Origin: JAWKOK01 sp963848115
GTDB taxonomy: Bacteria; Chloroflexota; Anaerolineae; Caldilineales; Caldilineaceae
NCBI GenBank assembly: GCA_963848115.1
Contig: CAWKCP010000030.1
Location: 1 to 64,000 of the forward strand
Reading direction: 5' to 3'
Length of the DNA stretch: 64,000 bases
In this document: positions 38,024 to 45,310 of the stretch, piece by piece
How positions within the stretch are numbered: position 1 is the first letter of the stretch
How the letters are laid out: every line of letters begins with the position of its first letter
Notes under the pieces: generated by a model
Told to the model about the DNA's origin: nothing
Seen by the model: the letters and a program-made list of their open reading frames with translations, nothing else
Database searches by the model: none
Position numbers and translations under genes: made by a program

Positions 38024-38608
38024 GTGCTAGATTTTGATGCCCAGGCAGCAGGGAAAATTTCATATGACGAGTTGGTTGCGGATCTGACAAGGGGCGACCT
38101 GCGGAGACTGACCAACGAGATGATCGATACTATGCTCTCGTTGATCGAAGGCTGCGAGGACCCTGATGTACTCTTCCAACCTGCCGATCCCGACGCTGAA
38201 GATCCATACGCTGAAACGGATGAGGAGACGAAGCTGGCGTGGACGTTGGGCCATGTCATCGTCCACACCACGGCTTCGGCTGAGGAGTCGGCCGCGCTGG
38301 CATCCGAGTTGGCTCGTGGGGTCGAGATGCACGGACGATCACGTTCGGAGGTTCCCTGGCCAACGGTGACGACCATCGAACAGTGCCGCCATCGGCTGGA
38401 GGAGAGTCGCCGCATGCGCTTGGCGAGCTTGGACATGTGGCCGGATCGGCCCGATTTGGAGAATTGCTATCAACCGTGGCTTTCAGCGCCCACGATAAAT
38501 GCGTTCGGTCGCTTTGTGTTGGGGCTTCGTCATGACCATGATCATTTGGGCCAAATAGCAGATATCGTTGCGCAGGCGTCTGCTGCTCGGTCTTTGGATC
38601 GCGCTTGA
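38024..38608 (+). CDS. DinB-superfamily protein
   Basis: About 195 residues with the four-helix DinB pattern: LTNEMIDTMLSLIEGC, WTLGHVIVHTTASAEE and a C-terminal GLRHDHDHLGQIADI, supplying the His residues of the family metal site. GTG 38024 is preferred as start because AGGAG lies 11 bases upstream and the sequence then begins LDFDAQAAGKISY; an ATG at 37988 is also possible. DinB-like proteins include thiol transferases and damage-inducible proteins; function here is unknown. Its stop precedes the cytochrome gene start by 43 bases. Confidence 0.8.
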   Translation: MLDFDAQAAGKISYDELVADLTRGDLRRLTNEMIDTMLSLIEGCEDPDVLFQPADPDAEDPYAETDEETKLAWTLGHVIVHTTASAEESAALASELARGVEMHGRSRSEVPWPTVTTIEQCRHRLEESRRMRLASLDMWPDRPDLENCYQPWLSAPTINAFGRFVLGLRHDHDHLGQIADIVAQASAARSLDRA

Positions 38609-38651
38609 GCGTTGCTCAAACAGGTGTCCAATCAAGAGAAAAAGGATAACA

Positions 38652-39623
38652 ATGAGATTTTGGCTAGTCAGTTTGACGATCATTGCCACGCTGTTTTTTG
38701 CGACGGCATGTAGTCGCAATCGGGATGACGACGCAGCGATGCCCAGGGCTGCAACTGTGATTGCCGACAAAGAGAATGAGTCGGAGGCCCCTGAATCAGA
38801 GGATGTCGGCGCCGAGGCGGAAGGGATATCTGGTGGAGAAAACGACAGCGATTCCTCCCAGGGAGCCGCTTCGACCGAATCGGCGTCAACTGCACAAGGA
38901 CAGGGAGGTCGTGGACCCGGCATGATGGGCGGCGGCAACGGTGGCGCAATGCGCGGCATGGGACCGCAAATGCGCGAGCGTCACATGGTGACGATTCCCG
39001 CTGAGTACGCCGGCCTTACCAGCCCGGTTGCCGCCGATGCCAACTCCCTTGCTCAGGGTAAGGCCCACTTCGACCAATTCTGCGCAAGCTGCCATGGCAC
39101 TGGAGGGCTGGGCGATGGACCGGCTGCGCAAGCGCTGGATCCGGCTCCGCCCATGCTTGCACAGACGAGCCTCATGACCGGCGATGATTACCTTTTCTGG
39201 CGCATCAGCGAGGGGGGCGCAATGGAGCCCTTTAACTCAGCCATGCCTGCATGGAAAGAGATTCTGGATGAGCAGGCCCGCTGGGACATCATCAACTATG
39301 CACGATCGTTGGGTGACATGCATGGCAACGCCGGAGGCGGAACCATGCGTGCAGAGATGCAGACGACGATGCAGACCGAGATGCTGGCGTCGGCCCTCGA
39401 TCTCGGCGTCATCGATCAGGATGAAGCGGATGTCTTCGTGGATGTCCACGACCGTCTCGACGCCTATCGCGCCTCACTGGGCAATGCCGCCGTCGGCAAC
39501 ATGGACGAAATGCAAGATGAATTGCTGGGTGGGATGGTCGATGCCGGCGAGTTGACCCAGGCAGAGGCCGACGCCTTTGCCGACATCCATGCCCGGCTGG
39601 ATGAGGCCGGCGTCATGCCGTAA
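38652..39623 (+). CDS. Cytochrome c lipoprotein with duplicated C-terminal motif
   Basis: Start ATG 38652, behind AAGGA. MRFWLVSLTIIATLFFATAC is a lipoprotein signal with C20 as the acylated residue. An acidic, low-complexity stretch and a Gly/Met-rich segment (GGRGPGMMGGGNGGAMRGM) follow, then a single-haem cytochrome c domain (C144-A-S-C-H148, with MPAWKEILDEQARWDIINYA carrying the probable Met ligand). The C-terminus has two copies of an L-x-x-G-x-(I/L)-x-Q-x-EAD-x-F-x-D-x-H-x-RLD motif of unknown role. It would carry electrons at the outer face of the membrane. It may be co-transcribed with the DinB gene. Confidence 0.88.
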   Translation: MRFWLVSLTIIATLFFATACSRNRDDDAAMPRAATVIADKENESEAPESEDVGAEAEGISGGENDSDSSQGAASTESASTAQGQGGRGPGMMGGGNGGAMRGMGPQMRERHMVTIPAEYAGLTSPVAADANSLAQGKAHFDQFCASCHGTGGLGDGPAAQALDPAPPMLAQTSLMTGDDYLFWRISEGGAMEPFNSAMPAWKEILDEQARWDIINYARSLGDMHGNAGGGTMRAEMQTTMQTEMLASALDLGVIDQDEADVFVDVHDRLDAYRASLGNAAVGNMDEMQDELLGGMVDAGELTQAEADAFADIHARLDEAGVMP

Positions 39624-39719
39624 TCGTTGGGGGATAGACGCCGGACAATCGCGTCAAAATTCCAGAGAAGGGCCTCTCTGCGGCACGGCAAAAATCCATC
39701 GCTGACAACGAGAAGCCGC

Positions 39720-39818
39720 CTCACCCTGCCATGACGCCAAGAGCGCCATGGCGGTCCCTCTCCAAAAATTTGGAGAGGGACGCGTAGCCTCCGTCCAGGA
39801 GGCGCAGCAGGGTGAGGT
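39720..39818. repeat. Structured multi-stem repeat element
   Basis: Outer arms CCTCACCCTGC (39720-39730) and GCAGGGTGAGG (39808-39818) pair fully. Inside are the palindrome CGCCATGGCG (39745-39754), a 13-bp perfect hairpin GTCCCTCTCCAAA/TTTGGAGAGGGAC (39755-39782) and GCCTCC/GGAGGC (39788-39804). It sits in a 294-bp gap between convergent genes that otherwise shows no gene. Confidence 0.85.
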
Positions 39819-39917
39819 CAAGGGCGTCGCGATCCCGTGCGGACAATTTTGACGAAATCTCCCCAAGGATAGCCGTGCCTGGGGACTCGAATTCTAGGAT
39901 CGGCCTCAGACCTCTCC

Positions 39918-41039
39918 CTACAGGTCCTCGCGTGAGACGCCGTCGAGTGAAAGGATCAGGTCGGCCCCGTACGCTGAAGATGGTGTTTGGAACCCGATAG
40001 GTGCGTCTCCAGCCAATACGCGTTCCACGATAGCCAATGACGCCTGGGCTGTCAGCGTGTAGCCTTCCTGAGTCTGCATGAGACTCTCCGCCCGTTTCCC
40101 GCTCTCGACATCTTCGACCATGCCCCAAAGCAGGCTCTTGCTACCATAGCGTTCTTCGTCGCTCGGCGCCATGGGACCGGCTTCAATGCGCTTCTTGATC
40201 AGCCGTTGCACGATGCCCAGTCCCAACACCCAGCCCAGATAGCGACCGACGACGGCCGCACCGGCCAGATGGGGCGCCGTTGCCATGTAGACTTCAATAT
40301 TGGGGATGCCCGTGCTGTGATAGGCCGTAGAGACGTCGCCCCACGGAATGGTCATGGCAAAGGTGGGGCCGTCGCCGAAGTCGATCTCGCGGGTCTTCCA
40401 GGCCGCAGGCACCTGGGTCAACACCTCATTGCGTCGGACACAGCCGCTGGCTCCCTTCGCCATCTGCTCGATCATGGTCTTGGCCGTGCCGCGGGAGATG
40501 CCGCTGAGTGCTTGGAAGCCCAGCGTCAAATGGGTCGCTGAGGGCAAGCGCTGGTGGAGATGCGCCGCCAGGCAGTCGGTCGGCACGACGTCAAAGCCGG
40601 CCCCAGGCAGTAGCATAACGCCGGCCTGACGAGCCTCGGTGTAGCGTGCGGCCAACGCTTCGAAAACCTCAATCTCACCGGTGATGTCGAGGTAGTGGAT
40701 CCCATTGCGGATACAGGCGTCGGCCATGGGCCGGGATGTGCGCCAGAAGGGTCCGGCGCAATGCAAGATCACGGCAACGCCGCCGATCGCTGAATCGATG
40801 ATGCCCGGCTCCTCCAGATCAAAGAGTCGATAGGGCAGGTCCAGCTCTGCGGCGAGCCGTTCAATCTCCTCTGCATTGCGTCCCGCCAAGATCGGCGTGA
40901 GGCCGCGCTCAACGGCCATACGCGCCGTCAAAGCGCCTGTGTAGCCGTTGGCGCCGTAGATCATAAATTGTGGAGCAGCTGTGCCGGACACATCTTCTTC
41001 GTTCATTCGACCAAGTCTTTCAAGAATTTGCTCTGCCAT
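39918..41039 (-). CDS. Saccharopine dehydrogenase-like / trans-acting enoyl reductase family protein
   Basis: The 373-residue protein has an N-terminal Rossmann site FMIYGANGYTGALTARMAVE followed by PILAGRNAEEIERLAAEL, the pattern of the saccharopine-dehydrogenase NAD(P) domain. VAVILHCAGPFWRTSRPMADAC and GIHYLDITGEIEVFEALAAR are typical of the enoyl-reductase branch rather than lysine metabolism. A central GAGFDVVPTDCLAAHL is also conserved in that branch. The substrate is unknown. The last codons lie against a GTAGGGA-type repeat. The next upstream gene (aldo/keto reductase) is 160 bases away with its own terminator, so this is a separate unit. Confidence 0.85.
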   Translation of the reverse strand: MAEQILERLGRMNEEDVSGTAAPQFMIYGANGYTGALTARMAVERGLTPILAGRNAEEIERLAAELDLPYRLFDLEEPGIIDSAIGGVAVILHCAGPFWRTSRPMADACIRNGIHYLDITGEIEVFEALAARYTEARQAGVMLLPGAGFDVVPTDCLAAHLHQRLPSATHLTLGFQALSGISRGTAKTMIEQMAKGASGCVRRNEVLTQVPAAWKTREIDFGDGPTFAMTIPWGDVSTAYHSTGIPNIEVYMATAPHLAGAAVVGRYLGWVLGLGIVQRLIKKRIEAGPMAPSDEERYGSKSLLWGMVEDVESGKRAESLMQTQEGYTLTAQASLAIVERVLAGDAPIGFQTPSSAYGADLILSLDGVSREDL

Positions 41040-41147
41040 CGATTGAGTACTTCAGTGAGAGTATAGAGCCACACCCGCACGATCTGCAATCACGTTCATG
41101 CCTTGCCTGAAAAAAGCGCCGTAGTCGAAAAATGCCAGAACTAGCGA

Positions 41148-41177
41148 AAAAGAGCCGTTCCGGAGAGCAGCTCTTTT
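41148..41177 (-). terminator. Rho-independent terminator of the aldo/keto reductase gene
   Basis: On the minus strand AAAAGAGC and GCTCTTTT flank a 14-base loop, followed by further T. It starts 24 bases past the stop at 41201. Confidence 0.75.
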
Positions 41178-41200
41178 GTCATCTATCGATTGGGCCGAAT

Positions 41201-42241
41201 CTACGCAGCAGTGATTTCGCCGTTGAGATCCCACAGGTCTTCCCAATCCTGGTTCTGTTTCCAGAGGAAGACCTGACCTTTGATCAGGCGGCAGTTCTTG
41301 TCGATGCCTGCAATTTCGGCCATCTCTTCGTCGGTCAGCGGCGGGCTGACTGTCGATCGAAGGTTGGCCAGATAGTTGCGACGTGTGGTCGAGAATGGAA
41401 TCGGCGTCTGGCCTCGTTGTACGGCCCACTTGACGCAAACCACTGCCGGGTGAACGCCCAGCCGCTGGGCGATCTTGACGATCACCGGATCCTCGATGTC
41501 GACGGTGTCATCTGCTGTCTTGTCCCGTTCCGGGCGCGCAGGTGAACCGATGGGGCTGTAGCCGATGGGGGAAATGTCGTTGGCCACGACATAATCGAAG
41601 AGCTCGGGCTGCTGGAAGTGCGGGTGCAGCTCCATTTCTGCTGCGGCAGGCTTGATTTTGGCATCGCGCAGCAACAGCTCCAACTTGGGAATGGTCATAT
41701 TTGAGGTGCCGATATTGCGCACCAGACCCTGTTCCACCAGTTGCTCAAGTTTCCGCCACACCTTCATGTAGTCTTCGTGGATGTAGGGTTTTGCGTTGTC
41801 TGCACGCGAGGTCACGTCTACGCCCGGTGCATGGGTATTGGGGAAGGGCCAGTGAATCAGGTAGAGATCCAAATAGTCCAGCTGGAGATCGTTCAGGGAG
41901 CGCATGAAGGCCGGAATGACATCTTCCTCGGCGTGCATATCGTTCCATAGCTTTGAGGTGATGAAGAGTTCTTCGCGAGCAATCCCGCCTGCCATAATCT
42001 CTTGCAGCGAAACGCCGATCTCTTTTTCATTGCCGTACACCGCCGCGCAGTCAAAATGACGGTAGCCGAGTGCGGCCGCGTCCCTCACCGCATCGGCAAC
42101 CTGCTGCGGTGTGATGTGATCCGAACCGAATGTGCCCAGGCCGATGGCCGGCATCCTGTGACCGGTGTTCAGCATTCTCTGGGGGACCAGCGCTGGATCG
42201 ACGCCGTCCTCGGCGATCGAGAATGGGGTTGCTTGACTCAT
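41201..42241 (-). CDS. Aldo/keto reductase
   Basis: The 346-residue protein has the AKR catalytic tetrad: D64 and Y69 in HFDCAAVYGNEKEIG, K97 in FITSKLWN and H130 in LIHWPF. The NAD(P)H-binding end is SPIGYSPIGSPARPERDKTA and FSTTRRNYLANL. It is cytoplasmic and would reduce an aldehyde or keto-sugar; the substrate is not predictable. The gene is intact, stands alone and is closed by a terminator. Confidence 0.93.
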   Translation of the reverse strand: MSQATPFSIAEDGVDPALVPQRMLNTGHRMPAIGLGTFGSDHITPQQVADAVRDAAALGYRHFDCAAVYGNEKEIGVSLQEIMAGGIAREELFITSKLWNDMHAEEDVIPAFMRSLNDLQLDYLDLYLIHWPFPNTHAPGVDVTSRADNAKPYIHEDYMKVWRKLEQLVEQGLVRNIGTSNMTIPKLELLLRDAKIKPAAAEMELHPHFQQPELFDYVVANDISPIGYSPIGSPARPERDKTADDTVDIEDPVIVKIAQRLGVHPAVVCVKWAVQRGQTPIPFSTTRRNYLANLRSTVSPPLTDEEMAEIAGIDKNCRLIKGQVFLWKQNQDWEDLWDLNGEITAA

Positions 42242-42545
42242 TGTTTAGTCTCCGAGTAGATGTTCTGATACTGCGTTTTCTTGTGACTTATATTGAAAAT
42301 CGTGCGTGGCTTGTGACCCGCGCACTTTGCTCTATCGTTTGCTGTTCTGAGAATCTATTTGAGGAGCGAAGTCACCATATGGTACCGGTATCACCTTATT
42401 GGATACAAGATACCACATTTGGACGCGACACCGCAACGTCTGGCGGACGCTGTTCCGTGTCGAGAAACGTGTCGGTGTAGAGAGGGAAGCCTGAGCGAGT
42501 GAATCGTGGACTAGACCGTGCTGGGATCAAACGTTTGGCTCAAGT
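42242..42545. other. Intergenic region with GGTATC/GATACC motifs
   Basis: No gene. GGTATC (42387-42392) and GATACC (42409-42414) form an inverted pair about 150 bases upstream of the aldo/keto reductase, with further GGTACC and GATAC nearby. The same hexamer occurs in regulatory DNA at 52431-52449 and 53607-53617. Confidence 0.4.
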
Positions 42546-43646
42546 TTAATTAGGTTTGATGCGCAACAACAGTTCCTCGTTGTTTTCCGTGGCATCCATG
42601 AATTTGAGCATGCCGCGCATCGCCGCAGCCGGATTGGCCTGGGCCAACCAACGACGCAGTGCAACCAATCGAGCCGCCTCTTCCGGCGAGTAGAGGAGCT
42701 CTTCGTTGCGCGTGCCGCTGGCCAGCAGGTTGATGGCCGGATAGATTCTCGCTTCGGCAAGCTCGCGATCCAGCACCAACTCGCTATTGCCCGTGCTCTT
42801 GAACTCTTCAAAGATGAAGTCATCCATGCGTGACCCGGTATCGATAAGCGCAGTGGCGATCACAGTGACAGAACCGGCGTGCTCGATGTTGCGGGCCAAC
42901 CCGAAGAAGCGCCGGGGTATTTCCAGCGCCTTGGCATCGAGACCGCCGGACATGGTGCGGCGTGCACCCGCGCCTTGGAGATTGAAGGCCCGTGCCAGCC
43001 TTGTGATGCTGTCGAGAAGAATGACCACGTCGCGTCCGCACTCCAGCTCGCAGCGCACGTGGGCCATAGTCAGTTCGGCCAGATTGGTGTGTGCGTCCAG
43101 GCTCTGGTCGCTGGAACTGGCCAGCACCTCGGCCGGGGTATTGCGGCGAAAATGGGTCACCTCTTCCGGCCGCTCATCGATGAGCAGGACGATGATACGC
43201 GTCTCCGGGTCGCTCTCGTGGATGGCCATGGCGATCTGCTCCAGAATGATCGTCTTGCCGGCCTTGGGCGGGGCTACAATCAGGCCGCGCGTGCCTTTGC
43301 CGATGGGCGCGATCAATTCGTAGATTCGCATCGAGACGTTCCCGGCGTCGCCCAGTCGAAAACGTTCGTCTGGGCTGACGGCAGTCAGTCGTTCGAAAGT
43401 CGTGCGTTCCCGAAATTGGTCCGGCGGCATATCGCAGATTGTCTCGACCGTTGCCAACTGTCTGCCCCGGTTGCTATTGCGCACTTCACCGCTGATGACC
43501 GCTCCGTCTACAAGGCCATGGTCACGGATGAGCTTGGCCGGCACATGCACATCGTCAGATGTCGGTTGGTAGGAGATCTCCGGGTCGCGTAGATAACCGC
43601 CACCCTTTTTAACAATCTGAAGTACGCCGCTGATCGACTCGGGCAT
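42546..43646 (-). CDS. rho: Transcription termination factor Rho, short form
   Basis: The 366-residue protein begins MPESISGVLQIVKKGGGYLR, directly in the RNA-binding cold-shock-like domain, so the usual N-terminal helical domain (about 45 or more residues) is absent. Walker A is APPKAGKT with K131, followed by VLLIDERPEEVTHFRR, RDVVILLDSITRLARAFN and the Q/R-loop RRTMSGGLDAKALEIPRRFF. Rho is the hexameric RNA helicase that ends transcription. The core is intact and looks functional. It is transcribed alone, between the aldo/keto reductase and a PhyH-family gene. Confidence 0.95.
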   Translation of the reverse strand: MPESISGVLQIVKKGGGYLRDPEISYQPTSDDVHVPAKLIRDHGLVDGAVISGEVRNSNRGRQLATVETICDMPPDQFRERTTFERLTAVSPDERFRLGDAGNVSMRIYELIAPIGKGTRGLIVAPPKAGKTIILEQIAMAIHESDPETRIIVLLIDERPEEVTHFRRNTPAEVLASSSDQSLDAHTNLAELTMAHVRCELECGRDVVILLDSITRLARAFNLQGAGARRTMSGGLDAKALEIPRRFFGLARNIEHAGSVTVIATALIDTGSRMDDFIFEEFKSTGNSELVLDRELAEARIYPAINLLASGTRNEELLYSPEEAARLVALRRWLAQANPAAAMRGMLKFMDATENNEELLLRIKPN

Positions 43647-43822
43647 TGTGGTTGGCTTTCTACTGGTGGTGCGCTCGCTGATTGCGTGTGATTGGCAGTG
43701 AGGATCTTCCGAATTATAGGGGAAATCCGGTCAGTCTGTCCAAATACTGATCTGTAGGCTGCACTAGCGTAGCACAACGACGTTCTGCCGGCCCCACCCG
43801 TTACCGCCCCAGGCGATTCTTC

Positions 43823-44701
43823 CTACCCAATGATCTCCCACTGTTCCTCACGCGGCGCAGTCGGCTGGAAGTCATAGCGGTCCACGCCCAGCGCATTCAG
43901 CGTCGCCAATTCGATCAGGGAAAAATCGCTGGGATCCTCACGATTGAAGTTGAGCGGCTCCCTGAGCACCACTGGCGGATTGGTCATGAAACGTACGTTG
44001 GGCGAGTGGTTGTTGGATGAAGCGTGCAACATATATGAGTGCATGATGATGAAATCGCCGACTTCACCGGTCACCTCGACAAATTCCTCGCACTGATCGA
44101 TCAGCGATCCACATTCGCCGCCTTTGACGCCCTCAGGATGGTCAGCCAAGAAGCGGGCAACATGTTTGATCGAGTCCGGTGCAATGAAGGTTCCGCCGCC
44201 TTTGTGGCCGACGTCGGACCAGTAGACGATGGTCAACAGCGCCTGCTCGCGACTGTCCAAGAAGTGGCGGAAGAAGCTGCCGTCCTTGTGCCAGCCGCCG
44301 GCCTCCGGCGACGGCTCCATCCACGGTTGGTCTGCGCCACGGCGAAAATTGACGATGAAGGCATCTGACCATTCGGTCGAGTCGATGGTGGTGAAGTGCT
44401 GTGATTCGATCTCCATGACTCGTGTGTCGATGCGATCCTCTCCGCCGACCACATCGCACAGCGCGCCCCATGCCTTGGGCGAGATCTCCTTGATGGGCGC
44501 CACGTTGTTGCGATCCATCCAGACGATCTCTTTGGTCCAGGTGGATCGGTCGTTCGGGTCGTATCCGAGGCGCTCGTATGCCTCATCGGTCCAGCGCTTG
44601 GCAAAATCGCGATCAACACAGCCTTTGATGAGAACATAGCCTTTCTCGATGAAGTGCTGCGCCTCTTCAGGCGTGAGTACTTGAAATTGCGTGGGATCCA
44701 T
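43823..44701 (-). CDS. Phytanoyl-CoA dioxygenase (PhyH) family Fe(II)/2-oxoglutarate oxygenase
   Basis: Start at ATG 44701 (MDPTQFQVLTPEEAQHFIEK), with AGGAGG eight bases upstream; the frame is open 27 codons further but that part is promoter DNA. The 292-residue protein has the iron-binding H138-x-D140 in GGWHKDGSFF and a distal H226 with R237 (MLHASSNNHSPNVRF) for iron and 2-oxoglutarate. These are the expected residues of a working oxygenase. Bacterial PhyH relatives hydroxylate varied small molecules; the substrate is unknown. It has a near-consensus promoter at 44783-44810. Confidence 0.9.
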   Translation of the reverse strand: MDPTQFQVLTPEEAQHFIEKGYVLIKGCVDRDFAKRWTDEAYERLGYDPNDRSTWTKEIVWMDRNNVAPIKEISPKAWGALCDVVGGEDRIDTRVMEIESQHFTTIDSTEWSDAFIVNFRRGADQPWMEPSPEAGGWHKDGSFFRHFLDSREQALLTIVYWSDVGHKGGGTFIAPDSIKHVARFLADHPEGVKGGECGSLIDQCEEFVEVTGEVGDFIIMHSYMLHASSNNHSPNVRFMTNPPVVLREPLNFNREDPSDFSLIELATLNALGVDRYDFQPTAPREEQWEIIG

Positions 44702-44782
44702 CGATCGTTCCTCCTGGTAAATCGCAGCGATAGATATTGCGTCAGCCGGCAGCCTTGCACCAATCTCCGCAAGGCAGACCAC

Positions 44783-44810
44783 ACTATAGTCAAAACACCT
44801 CGATTGTCAA
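44783..44810 (-). promoter_or_regulatory. Promoter of the PhyH-family gene
   Basis: TTGACA (44805-44810, minus strand) and TATAGT (44783-44788) are 16 bases apart, about 80 bases upstream of the start codon. Confidence 0.65.
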
Positions 44811-44930
44811 CCAGGATTTCGAGTAGACGGCTTTCGCTCGCGCTACGAAGGCCGGTATTGCTTGCGCGTCGAGCAATTGGGTTCCGTTGGTGTCTGTGCG
44901 CAGCGGCTGAAGCCGGCTGCCAACAGTGAA

Positions 44931-44970
44931 AAGCGCCCTCAGGCGCTTCAGTCTAGCCGCTGAGGCGGCT
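44931..44970. repeat. Dispersed hairpin repeat with GCCGC core, copy 2
   Basis: AAGCGCC-CTCA-GGCGCTT (44931-44948) and AGCCGC-TGAG-GCGGCT (44955-44970) are two adjacent hairpins with 4-base loops. The second is the reverse complement of the core at 35890-35905. Confidence 0.7.
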
Positions 44971-45012
44971 TTTCCCTCACTCTGTTTGCAGTTTCGTTGC
45001 TGCCAGAGAGGG

Positions 45013-45040
45013 TGTCATACCCGCGAGCGCAGGAATGACA
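45013..45040. repeat. Short imperfect palindrome, TGTCAT ... ATGACA
   Basis: TGTCAT and ATGACA arms (45013-45018, 45035-45040) enclose ACCCGCGAGCGCAGGA, whose own ends also pair in part. It resembles the small palindromic repeats scattered in many bacterial genomes. Confidence 0.5.
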
Positions 45041-45074
45041 GGCTCAAAGTGCAAAGATAGCGAAAAGGGATCCG

Positions 45075-45310
45075 GACACGAATGACTCTGCTGCAAAAAG
45101 GTTTTTCTGGACACGAATTATCACGAATTTACACGAATTTACACGAAATATGGCATGGTACCAGAGGGGAAAATTCGTGACAATTCGTGTAAATTCGTGT
45201 CTAGTCCCTTTTTGCAGTGGAGTCACGAATGATCACGAATCTTCTCTCTGGGACGCACCCTATTCGTGACCATTCGTGTCCAGCAAGGGATTCTTGCAGT
45301 AGACTTACGA
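45075..45310. repeat. Phased heptamer repeat, copy C (CACGAAT arrays with TTTTTGCAGT modules)
   Basis: CACGAAT(A) units start at 45112, 45122, 45132 and 45142, exactly 10 bases apart. Inverted units (ATTCGTG) lie at 45173, 45183 and 45193, again at 10. Two more direct units are at 45224 and 45234, and two inverted at 45262 and 45272. A TTTTTGCAG(T/C)NGAGTCA module occurs three times: inverted at 45084-45100, direct at 45209-45224 and as TTCTTGCAGTAGACTTA near 45291-45307. The last copy overlaps the stop codon of the GH3 gene. Confidence 0.9.

Larger units (their letters stand above)
44811..45304. other. Repeat-dense intergenic island
   Basis: No gene in about 490 bases. It contains, in order, GCCGC-type hairpins (44931-44970), a TGTCAT...ATGACA palindrome (45013-45040), and the CACGAAT arrays (45075-45310). 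Confidence 0.75.

Noticed and set aside
45075..45310. CRISPR-like array of short repeats
   Set aside because: Units are 7 bp with 3-bp spacers and alternate in orientation; no cas genes are near.
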